64,000 bases of DNA, taken from positions 62,001 through 126,000 of the forward strand of contig FMBT01000298.1 in the NCBI GenBank assembly GCA_900095095.1, written 5' to 3'. Shown piece by piece: positions 1 to 11,195 of this stretch (position 1 is the first letter of the stretch; the number at the start of each line of letters is the position of its first letter). A model generated the notes under the pieces. The model did not search any database and was not told where the DNA came from. It worked only from the letters and a program-made list of their open reading frames with translations. This DNA comes from Fragilariopsis cylindrus CCMP1102 (taxonomy: Eukaryota; Bacillariophyta; Bacillariophyceae; Bacillariales; Bacillariaceae). The position numbers and the translations under genes are program-made.

Positions 1-3000
1 TATTGTGGTGGCATGATTCGATTATAATTGTTCAAATATTCCTTTTTGTCGTTTTAGTACTATATGCATTGGATCTGATAAATTCTCGAGATGGTGTGGC
101 TATAGGAGTATGGATTGGTGCGTTGGGTATGACTATTGGTAGCGGATATGGGACACTTCTACAAGTCGATGATAATGACGTATCAGGTGGTATCATGATT
201 CTTTTCCTTTTGCAATTGGCAGTGGAAGGGATGATCTTTTGTTCCTGGGTAAGTTTAGATTTTTTGCCTGTTTGATTTTTTTGCATATCGGTTTCGTCAA
301 CAATTTTCAATGCGAGATTATCCAACGATATTTGTGTCATAATATATGAGCCAAAATGGAAAAATGGTAGCTAGAATTTGTATCTGACTACTATTATTAA
401 TAAATATGTAATTTACAGGCTTGTTGGATCACGCTCCAATTCCAGTGGCTGTACATTGAGCTTCCATCTTTAGCAGCTGGTATGGAAAAAACATTACATT
501 CACTACTCCCACCAGTTTGTTCTGCAATTTTGACGAATCATTTGATTAGGCTACTTATGAACTATTGGGGAATGGATCGTGTTGCCACTTTAGCACCATT
601 GCTGTTTGCCATGTTTATGGCAATGGGAATGATTGGTATGGGATGTAGATCTTCTTCTTTTGACTTGAAGAAACAGTCAACAACAACAACAACATCAGAT
701 TCAAACTATACTATTACATCATACAGTGCTAAGATTCATACGATAGTTCTGCTATTACTACCAGGAACGATGCACGTCCTTATGTTTCGGCAAAGAATTT
801 TCAGTAGACTCGCTTCTTTTGATGAGCTTTTCGATCTGGTTCTGGTCTGGACGGTTCCTTATATCTTACATTGTATTATTCTTGGTATCACTGAAGAAAG
901 TCCATATTCTTTACCGAAAAACATGTTTCCAAAATTGAATGACACCTCGCTGAGGGGTACTTTCGTCCCATTGATTGTCACTACAATGGCTTCTATTGCC
1001 GCTCAGCAACGGTATCTGATTCCACTTTGTAATGCGGTGGCATATCAATTTAATGGACACAACCTCGCGGCGACGTGGGTCGTGTCGCTGTATTTGACAT
1101 CCGCAACAATCATATCTTTGTTTGCAATGTGGATTTGGGGAAGAACTTCTACTGTGACGAACGAGCTCTTTTTTGGAGAATATCACGAAGACATCGTTCA
1201 GTTATCCATATCTTTATCTGGAATGCTACTTGGCAAAGCATTTGGATTTCCATGGAATTTAACACCACTTCCAATTTTGGCATTTCTTGGACTTAGTGTG
1301 TGGATTACAACGAAGATGATGCGGTATCTAGTCATCTTTCTCTTTGTCGTTCATGCGGCAGGTGTTGTTATCTTTGGCTATCGCTTCGCTTCTATCAACG
1401 GAGTGCAAATACCCCTCGCAATACGTGGTATTAATGTTGGTCTCGTTCGGTTTGGAATGGCTGAAGTATTTGGTTCTGTATTGATTGGAATAGTTGTTGG
1501 CTTCGTCACCCGTCCCGTAGGAGGTTTCGGGGCATCATTATTGAAACGTGTCGACGTTCCAGGTATCGTTCTAATCGTTTACTCTCTTTTGTTGACCATT
1601 TTGGAAATGACATTAATACGCCAAAGAATACCTGAAAATATTCCTAAGAGAGAGGTTGACTCCGATGTGGAAGATTCAGACTTTGTATACGACCATGCTA
1701 GTGCTATCATTACAAGTTGTCTTATCATCGGGATGTCTATCTTTACGAGGCGTCGCAACATGATTTCTCGATTGGCGTTTATTGGTGCAATTGCAGTTTC
1801 TGTTGGAAAGGGCGTCGCAGTTTTTATTGATGCAAGCGAATCTGATAGTAAGATTCGATCTGAAGAAAGTGAGGAGCGTCTGGCACAACGTATGCTATAC
1901 AGGTCGTTAATAACTTCAGCGCTGATCTTTGTCATACTTGTTCCAAGTGCTCTTCTGAAACCAATCCACATGAAGAGAGGCTCTAGATACAATAGAACTT
2001 CATCAGATGGCAAATCAATTTCTTCCATTCCATCTGTCGCTTACCGTAATATTTGGATATATACCTTGCTAATACTCCCGTTCACTCTAGTCGCATCGGT
2101 CCCATCCGTTTTAAGTCCACTAGTGATGGCACTATCAACTCATTATAATCTTTCCGCATACTATAATATGGCCCTACCTCTTTCGGAGACAGTTGGATGT
2201 GCATTATCATTGTGGGGAATTGCGACTTTGTATATGCTCAATCATTACCTCCCAGATGGTGGTGGTGACACCTGGAAGAAAGTATCAGCTCTTACGTTGC
2301 TGATGGGATTGGGTGTTGCTTTCTCTGCGCCTACTGTGCCAGAATGGATAGTCAGCCAAAATGATCTTGGTATTTCCAGCCCTTATGCGGCAATTTCTAG
2401 TCTCGGGACAAGCCTGGCGACTCAAGGTCACAATAGAACCGGCGGGTGGGGCATTTTGTCGGCATCATTAGCAACTCTACTAGCAATAACTGGACCTTTT
2501 GAATTGCGCGAGAGACGGCACCCTTCTGGAAGAAAAGACAAGACGTTGTTCTTGCGGTTGATGATGTTCGGTATAATGTTCGGATCTGGTATTTCTTGGT
2601 TCATCACTATCTTAAGCATGCATCAGGTAGATTTCTTGACACTAGCTATCGCTACTCTATCGTGCATGGTTTTGTCCTTTTTTGGGACTGTAACCTGCGT
2701 CATTGGATATTTTGTTGAGTTGGAGAATTTTGACGAAGTGGTCGAGATGGCAAAGGTATCCTTCGGAGTATTCGTCGTGTTTCTTATTGTGACTTGCATA
2801 CCAAGCTTCATAGTATCATCTGCGTCAGCAAACTTCTTTGGACCAGGTGGTTGTGTATCGACATTTCTTATCGTAGCTTCATGTGTTACTTTTTGTTTGA
2901 CTCTAGCCCTTCGAAACCGGACATCCAAGAACCAGGCGTCAAGAAGCATTGGTAATTTGAGCTGTGTTTTATGCTATGCGCTCGCAGTTATTAATCTCTT

Positions 3001-3721
3001 GGGCAGACTTGGAGTAGCAGGGTTGGATGCCGAACTTGGAGTGACGACATTTATGGGAATTCCAACATCTCTCATTGGGACTCTATGCATCTCTCCTATT
3101 CTTCTTCTATTGGAAGGGGAAGGATCAGCTGAAACCCGAAATCGAGTTTCGCGAGTTTCAGGAACAACAAAAAAACCTACGAAAATCCGGGGGATAACGA
3201 TGAAAAATCTCAATATGTCAAACCATTTTGTTCCTCCTATTGCTGTGACGTTGATTGTGTTTTACTTGGTAGGACTATATTCAATATTTGTACGCGGTTC
3301 GCCATTATTCGGAACTAACGTCCCAAAGAGTCACGGGGAACTGCTCTCCGGCATGCTAAAAAAAGATACACTTGGGATTATGGCAGAAACAGCGATCGCA
3401 TACAGCCATGCTATGGTAATTTCATCCAGACTAATAGGGTGTAATTTCTGGACTTCAAGTGATATTTTGGGCCCTATAATACATGTTGGTGGCTTGATTG
3501 CCACAATTCCAAGTGCCTATTTTCTCTTGTCTCAAATTTGGTCAGGAATGAAATGGTCAAAAGCCCATATATTACTTTCCTTGCCTCTAAACATTCTTCC
3601 CATTCTTTTTTGTCAAGGGACCCCTACTATACGAGCCGTCGCTATCATATCGTTATTGGGAGCAGTTTTCCAGCTCTCTGTACATATGCAAAACGAACAT
3701 CGTTCTCGTATGAGAATTTGA
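1..3721 (+). CDS. Large multi-pass membrane protein, 5' end outside the window
   Basis: The gene enters from the left edge. A first visible exon (1-248) ends at a GTAAGT donor after a Trp codon; a 170-nt intron ends at TTTACAG (418); the second exon (419-3721) continues in phase 0 to a TGA. About 1180 residues are visible. They are dominated by hydrophobic helices, at least twenty, separated by short loops. There is one Asp/Glu-rich loop near genomic 1650-1690 and one basic loop near 3130-3210. I see no catalytic motif. Size and topology recall large algal/plant plastid or endomembrane proteins of the NEF1 type, but I cannot confirm that relation and offer it only as a possibility. It is convergent with the PHO88-like gene, with about 365 nt between the stops. 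The frame is uninterrupted over 3.3 kb, unlike several genes further on. The coding call is firm; the function is unknown. Confidence 0.85.
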
Positions 3722-4086
3722 TAAATAAAATACCCTATAGATTTCCGCTTAAAATGGTTAGCACACTATGTACAAAATATTGGTATTTGATAAATAGTGG
3801 CTTTATGTGTGTAGATACGATAATTCACTAGCATGCCACGAATTGAGTTTTCCTCAGGCCTTGCAACATCTATCTTCATCCGGTCCGTCGACATTAAAAA
3901 GAGGACCTACGAAAGCCACGATGCGGAAACAAATGCACCAGCATAAATTTCATTAGCCTAAAAGATAAAATTAGTAGATACTAGCATTTGTGACGAACAT
4001 CGTAACGCAATATCCGATAGATATAGCAACATTTGATTTTATGGCAAATCTCCACAAAATATCATATCTTAGTCTAAAAATATCCA
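3722..4086. other. Convergent intergenic spacer
   Basis: AT-rich DNA between the 3' ends of the membrane-protein gene and the PHO88-like gene. Only short open frames without coding character lie here. It must hold both 3' UTRs; no structure was noticed. Confidence 0.6.
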
Positions 4087-5432
4087 TTATTTTGTTACTT
4101 CTGATTCATCGTCGCTGTCGCTGTCGCCATCATCCTCATCTGAATCTTCGATATCTTCTTCTGACTGATCATCGTCCATTTCTTCGTCAGAACTATCCTC
4201 ATCTTCATCTGTCTCATCATCATCATCATCGTCCCCATCCGCTACAGCTGTCACCTCATCATCATCATCATCATTATCTTCGGTGACAGCAGTCTCGGGT
4301 GTTTCCTCCTCCTCCTTTGTTTCTTCTTCGGCTGAATCGGCGGTCGGAGGTTTGAATACCTCAGGACTCTTGAAGGGTCGTTCTAGATTTCTCCCCATGA
4401 TATAAACTTGAAATAGTGGATTGTATGCAAGTTGCATAAAGCCGTTGACGATTGAAACAAACAGTGGTTGTACCTGTTGCATTTTGAAATGCAAAAACCA
4501 CATCATAACCATGTTAAAAAGAATTGATCCCTGCATAACTGTTGTTTGGCGTATATCATAATCTCTAACATTGGACTCTTTTTTCAGAAAAGACGATGCT
4601 AAGTTCTTGACCATATCATTCCCTCCTCCTGCCGATTCCAATTGTGATTCAACCATGTTAGCGAGAGGATTCTTTGTTTCGACTGGAGTTGTATCATTTC
4701 TACGTTTGGCCATGATGCGAACGTAAAAGATGAAGGCTTGTTGAACTACAAGTAGTAAAATAAATGAAACCCTAAAGAGAGTTTGTTTTTATGATAAAAT
4801 TGAAACATAGTTGGTGAGAAGAGCCCTTCATATATATTGTACAGTATTATATAATTTTAGAGAAGAGAAGAATGTTGCTTTTTCACGTACCGTATCACTT
4901 TAACCACCTTAGGACTGAACATATCGATTTTACGGCTTACGAGGATAGTACCAAAGGTAGTATATATTTGCATGGAAGGAGAAATGAAATACGGATCAAC
5001 AAATTTCGTTTCGCTACTTTTTGATTTTTTCATCACAGACGCAATAATTTTATCGTCCTCTTCCTCTTCTTCTTCGTCACTGTAGTAATCTTCGTCCTCT
5101 TCCGATTCCTCGTCATATTCAGAATCTTCACTGTCATCTTCTTCCACTTCTACATCCACCTTATCTTCATCACTTTTCTCGTCCTCGTCACCACCACCTC
5201 TGTAATTCAACAGAAATGCCTTTCTTTGTTCCAATGATCGTGTAGATAATGCGTTCCTACTGTTACGTCGTTGTTTCAGTTCGATTTTCTTATGAAAAGC
5301 CGGAGTGGTGGAGAATTTTGATGATGCATCTACTACCATCATCATCGATGATGGTGCGATTGCAACCATCGACGACAGGGCAAATATGAGAAGGAATGCC
5401 ATCTGCGAATTAGTGGAATAAGAAATTGGCAT
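4087..5432 (-). CDS. PHO88/SND3 family ER membrane protein with acidic extensions
   Basis: Two exons on the minus strand: 5432-4891 and 4771-4087, with a 119-nt intron (donor GTACGT, acceptor TCTCTTTAG). The phase-2 junction completes an Arg codon and gives 408 residues. The core aligns by eye with yeast Pho88/Snd3: a helix followed by SRKIDM, a second helix ending in MAKRRND, then VRDYD, a third hydrophobic stretch, and RPFKSP. Pho88/Snd3 sits in the ER membrane and takes part in SRP-independent targeting; it was first described in phosphate transport. Unusually, an N-terminal signal-like stretch and an Asp/Glu tract of roughly 50 residues precede the core, and a second Asp/Glu/Ser tract of roughly 80 residues follows it. 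Yeast Pho88 has about 188 residues, so this protein is about twice that size. Met at 5402 is an alternative start closer to the hydrophobic segment. The gene diverges from the RAD16-like gene. Confidence 0.82.
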
Positions 5433-6034
5433 TGTAGTATCTTTCTTTCGCGACCAAGCACTAAAAAACTTTAAACTGATTGCTAGTACAATGTAAGTGT
5501 AGTGTCAACAGAAATCCCTAAAGGAATTCTCACAGCAAGATAATAACGGAATAGATTCAAGCGTGAACTATTGATAATGGTACTAGGTATAGTATATCGA
5601 TGGAGGATGGAGGATGGATCGATCGGATGATGATGATGCGATCTTGCTATGAGTTTAGCGTGAGTATTGTTTACGTGCCGATTTTGAATAAATCAGAACC
5701 CTTTTCTTTCCACGTGGAAGATACAGCTTCACTTTGGGGGCGCAAATTCGGGGGAGTGAGTTTATTGCGCGCCTTATTTATTTTCTCACGAACTGGAAAC
5801 TTGACCAGAATAAAACTCAAAAATCCCATCAGCAATTATTCCATCCGGAATCATTTCAATATACAATATACCTTTCTCATTATTGAAGATTTTCAACTTA
5901 TTACCCATACAAATACTCATCTTGGCTTATATCGTAGTATTATATTCGTGTGAAACTTTGCCTTGTACAAACCTTTTTGTTCTATAAATATTGTACTGAA
6001 TAAATTTTGAAGAATACCATCGTCACTAATAATA
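5433..6034. promoter_or_regulatory. Divergent promoter region of PHO88-like and RAD16-like genes
   Basis: About 600 nt between two head-to-head starts. A 117-codon open frame at 5600-5953 has no coding character and is set aside. The region contains a perfect 12-bp palindrome with a CACGTG core (5708-5719) and a GC-rich patch, gggcgcaaattcggggga, near 5738. TATA-like AT stretches are frequent but not distinctive. Confidence 0.45.
5708..5719. promoter_or_regulatory. Palindromic G-box-like element TTCCACGTGGAA, copy 1
   Basis: Perfect 12-bp palindrome centred on CACGTG, a core typically bound by bHLH or bZIP factors in eukaryotes. An identical 12-mer lies at 49921-49932 in another intergenic region. 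It is about 280 nt upstream of the PHO88-like start and about 315 nt upstream of the RAD16-like start. Regulatory function is inferred. Confidence 0.4.
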
Positions 6035-9000
6035 ATGGGACCCCGCCGTACCAGGGCTGCTGCCGCGTCCACGCCCACGCCCACGCCCACAAGTCCGGTT
6101 CCCCCCGTCGCCGCTGTCAATCACCGTCGATCGACGAGGACGTCGTCACGCGATGTAGTTACCCCTCTCCTACTATTCCAGAGGAATCTGCGGACATACC
6201 TTCCATCGAAGAGGCTGTAATAGAAACCGAAAAAGAGGAATCCGATGACGACGATGATGATGACGATGACGATGATGATGGTGATGGGAATGCCCAGAAA
6301 AAGAAGAATACAACGAAAGCAAAGAAGCCGCCGCCGAAGAAGAAAACTGATTCTGCTGCTAAAACGCCAGCAAAGAAATCTAAGTCTGAATCAAAGCCGT
6401 CCTCCTCTCGGAAGCGCAAGTCGTCGAAACAAGATCAAGATGGAGATTCTTTATTCTTTATTGCCGCCTCGGAAAGTGATAGTGACGACGAAAAAGACCG
6501 ACCATTCAGAATTGAATATTCCACTACAGGTCGGGCTACCTGTAGAAGTTGTGATGAAAAAATTGAAAAGAATGCAATTCGTGCTTCATGTCGCCCGATG
6601 TTTCGTGGTAAACCTGGATTTGTCTCCTACCGTCATCTTACATGTCAAATTTTTCCTGGTGAGATTACTGAAATCAATGAGGTGGGAGGATGGCGCAAAC
6701 TGAAATCTGAAGACAAATTACTCCTGAAGGAACAATTGGAAGAATCAGAACGGCGCATCGACGAAGAAAATAAGGAGATGAAACCCGACGAGCTTATTCA
6801 AACAGCGTTTCAGGGTGTACTTAGGGAGGCACCCAAAGGTTTAGATGGGAATTTATTGCCCTTTCAACGGAAGGTGTTAGTTGGATGTACAACCAGGAAG
6901 TTAGTCTAAAAGAAGTAAAGGGGGGTATCCTGGCAGGTAAGATCATAACTAGGTACCATTTTATGTATCAACTTGCTATAATGTACTGGTTTCTAGCGCT
7001 AACTTTCTCTTTTTTTAAAAATGAACCGTCTTTTTCTTCTTTTTTATTCCACCCCTTATATCTTAGATGAAATGGGTATGGGCAAGACAATACAAACTAT
7101 TACCACTATGTTAGATAACCGCCCTAAATTGCAACATATTAAACCTTTAAGCAAACATTCTCCCTCTGCTCCTGACTTCCAAGAGCGAATTAAAGAAGAT
7201 ATCTTGTGGAAAGATGCACTGAAAGACTGTCGTCACAATTTGAAAATGGCTGATGTTCCCGACAAGGTATTGGTCACTAAAAAGAAGAAGGGTGTAGAAC
7301 CCATTGGTGCCCGAGGTGGCACGCTGGTCGTTTGCCCATTGATCGCTCTAACTCAGTGGCAAGAAGAAATTAAGAAGTTTACAGAAGAAAATGCATTGAC
7401 TGTTTGTATTTATCACGGAAATAATAGACAAAAGATGTGTCCAAGAGAGATCCTTTGCAAGTATGATGTTGTGATTACTACCTACCAAGTACTTGAAGCG
7501 GATTTCAGGAAAATGGTATCTCCAAACAAAGTAAAATGTCCAAATTGTAATCGTGCTTTCAAGATGGACAAACTTGGAGTACATCTGAAGTATTTTTGTG
7601 GTGAGACTGCTCAGCGTACCGAGGCGCAATCTAGACAACGTCGGACAGCTGGTAGTTCACGTGGTGGCACCAGTGGCAACAAAAAGAAGAAGTCAATGAA
7701 ATCTGAACCAACTAAAGCTGCTTCCAAGAAATCGTCAAAGACATCCCAAGTTCAGAAAAAGAAAGCGAAAAAAGTTATTCGCGCAAGTTCGACCAAAGGA
7801 TACGACAGTGACAGTGATCTGTCTGTACCAGACGATCTAGATTTGACTTCCAAACGTCCCTCTAGAGCAGCTGCCCAAAAGGCGAAACGAAAGCTAACTG
7901 ACTCCTCTAAGGACTGGGCTAATGGAAACGAAGGTGACTCTGATTCATTTTCGGGCGACAATCAGTATTCTTCGGATGATGAGAGCTCTGACGATAGTCT
8001 GTCTCCAATCCGTTCCGCGGCTGCCACGAAAGGTAAAATACAAATGTCGAATGCAGATCATGGTGAGTCCTCCTCCTCTGATGATGAAGATGATAGTGAT
8101 TCAGAAGATGACGCTGCTGTCGTCCGCTCTCAAAAAAGACAGAAGCTTGCCCTCTCTATGGTTAAGCAAAGTACAAAGAAAAAATTCCCTCCAAAAAAAG
8201 GCCCAGGAAAAGCTAAGAAGACAAAGAAGAAAGCGGTTCCTGGTGACGATGACAGTGACGATGACGATCCATTGAAAGATATTGACATGGAAGCTTTGAA
8301 GGAAAAGGCAATGGAAGGGTATAAGGAAAGTGTTCTTCATACAATTTGCTGGTGGCGGATTGTTCTTGATGAAGCGCATATGATCAAGTCTAGGTCTTCA
8401 TCCACGTCATCAGCTGCATTTCATCTGACCGGAATTCATCGCTGGTGTTTATCTGGAACTCCATTACAAAACAGGGTCGGAGAACTATATTCTCTTATCA
8501 GGTTCCTAAGGATTGATCCCATGGCACACTACTTTTGTCGCAAAGACGGCTGTGGCTGCAAAAGTATTTATTATAGAATGGACCACGGTAAGTGCCGCGA
8601 TTGTGGCTGTGGAAGCACTCAACACTTCTCTCATTTCAACAAGCACGTCCTTAATGTCATTCAGCGTGAAGGCTATACTGGTGACGGGCGCCGAGCAATG
8701 ATGAAACTGAAGGAAGAAGTCTTGGATAGGTGCCTTCTTCGTAGAACGAAAGAAAGTCGCGCGGAAGATTTGAAGTTACCACCGAGAACTGTGATTATCA
8801 AACCGATTCGTCTACACCCCCGGGAAGAGGATTTCTACAATGCCCTTTACACCCAAACCAAGAGCTCTTTTGATGACTATGTAGCGGAAGGGACTCTGTT
8901 AAACAACTATGCGTGAGTATAGTTGATTTGATTTGATTTGATTTGATAGGTATACTCTGAATCGATCAGCATGATTTATAATCCCTCACCGGTCTTGTTT

Positions 9001-9642
9001 CTTATTTTGATATATAAATAATTCTTCACTTTGCAGCCATATCTTCGATTTATTAACGAAAATGCGTCAAGCTGTAGACCACCCATATATGATCGTTCAT
9101 TCGAAGAAAAATCATACCAGAATGCAACAAGCAAATGCTGTTGCAGTTGCTAATGGGTCCACTGAATGCGAGCTTTGCGAAGAGACACCAACCGATCGTG
9201 TTCTGAGTTCATGTTGCGGATCAGGATTTTGCCGTGTTTGTGTTATTGATATGATGACCCTTGAAGACGTCGGCGAAGGCAATACTCGCTGCCCCTGTTG
9301 TCGAGCCCCCTTTAGCATCGATCTTAATCAGGAAAGTCATCAAGTTGTTGACAATGGGACCTTGGCTATAACAGATACAGCAGGAATGCCATCTTTGAAG
9401 CAGATGAGAAATGTTGCGAGCGGGTCAATTTTAAGGCGTATTAACCTTGCTGAATTTTCAACATCGACGAAGCTTGAAGCTGTAAGTGATATTAATAATT
9501 AAAGATTAGAAAAAAGTCTAGGAGTATTCGTTTGGTTCGAAAATGTGTTTGTGATTTCTTGTTTTGTTTTGTTCTGCTCTACCCTGTCGTTGGCGTCAAG
9601 TGGCTCATCGTCCTTGACAAGTGAACTTTGTTATGTGTGTAT

Positions 9643-9673
<31 letters not shown>

Positions 9674-10357
9674 CTGTGTGTTTCTAATCTCCTACATATT
9701 TTTCCTCTTTTAAAAAAAATAGCTGATTATGGAGCTATATGAAATGAGAAAGGAGCGTCCAGGCAGTAAAGCGCTTGTCTTCTCCCAATTTACTTCTATG
9801 CTTGATCTTGTTCGATGGCGTCTGATTTCCGACCCTTGTCTTCAAGACCTTGGATTAGGTGTTCGAATCATTCACGGGGGAATGAATGTTAAATCAAGAG
9901 ACGAAGCCTTAAAATCATTCCGAGAAGATTCGTCAGTTAGAGTGCTTCTCATGAGTCTTAAAGCTGGAGGCGTTGCTTTGAACCTCACTGTAGCCAATGA
10001 AGCTTATCTTCTAGATCCCTGGTGGTAAGTTGTACCTTGTTCGTTTCGCATTCGAATCGTTTCGTTCTCTATTCGAACTTGATCATGCTGATGTCGTCTT
10101 ATATTAACACGTCATCCTTTACTGTTCCATGTACATCCAGGAATCCCGCTGCTGAAATGCAGGCAATTGACCGTACTCATCGCCTTGGTCAGTACAGGCC
10201 AATTCGTGCTGTGCGATTCATTGCTGAGGGAACAGTCGAAGAACGCGTGCTGCAACTTCAAGAGAAGAAGAGATTAGTTTTTGACGGAACCGTGGGAAGA
10301 GACGCTCAAAGTTTAAAAATGCTGACAGTAAATGATATGAAGGCACTATTCACTTGA
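6035..10357 (+). CDS. RAD16: RAD16-like SNF2/RING DNA-repair ATPase with N-terminal PARP-type zinc finger
   Basis: Exons 6035-6936, 7067-8912, 9037-9481, 9723-10024 and 10141-10357 have canonical splice sites and matching phases, giving about 1,237 residues. Order of domains: Ala/Pro/Thr-rich start, Asp run, Lys-rich segment, then a PARP-type finger (C-x2-C-x27-H-x2-C, near 6541-6645). The SNF2 ATPase follows with motif I DEMGMGKT (split by intron 1), DEAH, LSGTPLQNR, and motif VI QAIDRTHRLGQ. A Cys/His cluster and a roughly 250-residue Ser/Asp/Lys linker sit between motifs I and II, and a C4-C4 RING (9166-9306) lies before the C-terminal helicase half. Rad16 acts with Rad7 in global-genome nucleotide excision repair. 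Two frame breaks occur: between about 6098 and 6180, and near 6885, where the conserved sequence moves to the next frame. The frame holding the PARP finger has no ATG of its own, so I place the start at 6035 in the neighbouring frame. Confidence 0.85.
9643..9668 (+). repeat. (GA)13 microsatellite in RAD16 intron
   Basis: A 26-nt GA dinucleotide run inside the intron 9482-9722 of the RAD16-like gene. The intron at 8913-9036 carries a separate short TTGAT tandem run near 8924-8947. Confidence 0.9.
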
Positions 10358-11195
10358 AAGGGTTCCTGTGCCGCTGTGGTGGAATATCGAAGAGGAAACC
10401 AACAATTTATTAATTTTGAATGAAGATGGGTCTAATATTGAAAGCCGATGACGAAACGAGTGAACGGATATGATAAATCACGAACCGGACTAGACAAGTT
10501 GGGGAAACAACTATACAGAAAAAAATTAGAATGAACGAAGTAGCTGTTGATATGACGGGCGAATATTGTTGATACTCTAGCTAGCTAGGAGTTGTCTTCA
10601 TCGTTGAAATTGCTTCTCGCTCATTGCCTTTCGTAGTTAGGTAGAGAAATTTAGTAAAAGTTTAAATATAATAACAAATGCATCATAGATCATATCAGTA
10701 TTAATTAACGCAATACTGTCGAAACAGTTACGATTGACTTTCTTCTTTGTACTTTTCCTTTACAATCATTAGCTTTAGTGTGTTCCAATCGCAGATCAAA
10801 ATGGTATTTTGTATCTTGACTATTCTATAGATGCTAACTATAGATGATATATACTATAGATATATGAAGGCACTGTTCATTTAATACGCGTGCACTTTAA
10901 AACAAGAAAGATTCATTATAAGATACGAACATGCCGCATATTTTTCTATTTATCTGCTGTATTTCGGTAGTAGTATTATGAACCGGCAGAGGCTAACCGA
11001 GGGCAAAATATGAACTATTGAATACTTCATATAAATAAACTTTCACAAAACACTGATGTAATTTTTCGAACTACTGAACGGATCCACTGTGTTGCCAAGT
11101 ATGTAGAAAAAACAAATAGAAAGAAATAGTTAAAAAATTGTAAGAGGAATGTTTCATTTTGAAATAAAAGAAACAGAGCAGATATTATAGATCTA
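10358..11195. other. Convergent intergenic region
   Basis: About 840 nt of AT-rich DNA between the RAD16-like stop and the SLC44-like stop. No open frame of note, no RNA gene recognised. It must contain both 3' UTRs. Confidence 0.6.

Noticed and set aside
5600-5953. 117-codon plus-strand open frame upstream of RAD16
   Set aside because: Lies within the divergent promoter, has no recognisable motif and its composition follows the AT-rich background.
6156-6182. 27-nt GT-AG segment as a mini-intron fixing the RAD16 frame
   Set aside because: Its length is a multiple of three, so removal would not move between the two frames that need joining.
6159-6419. Ser-rich minus-strand frame opposite the RAD16 Asp run
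   Set aside because: It is the complement of an Asp-rich coding repeat; same for 57667-57964 and 59583-59831 opposite acidic or Ser-rich tracts.
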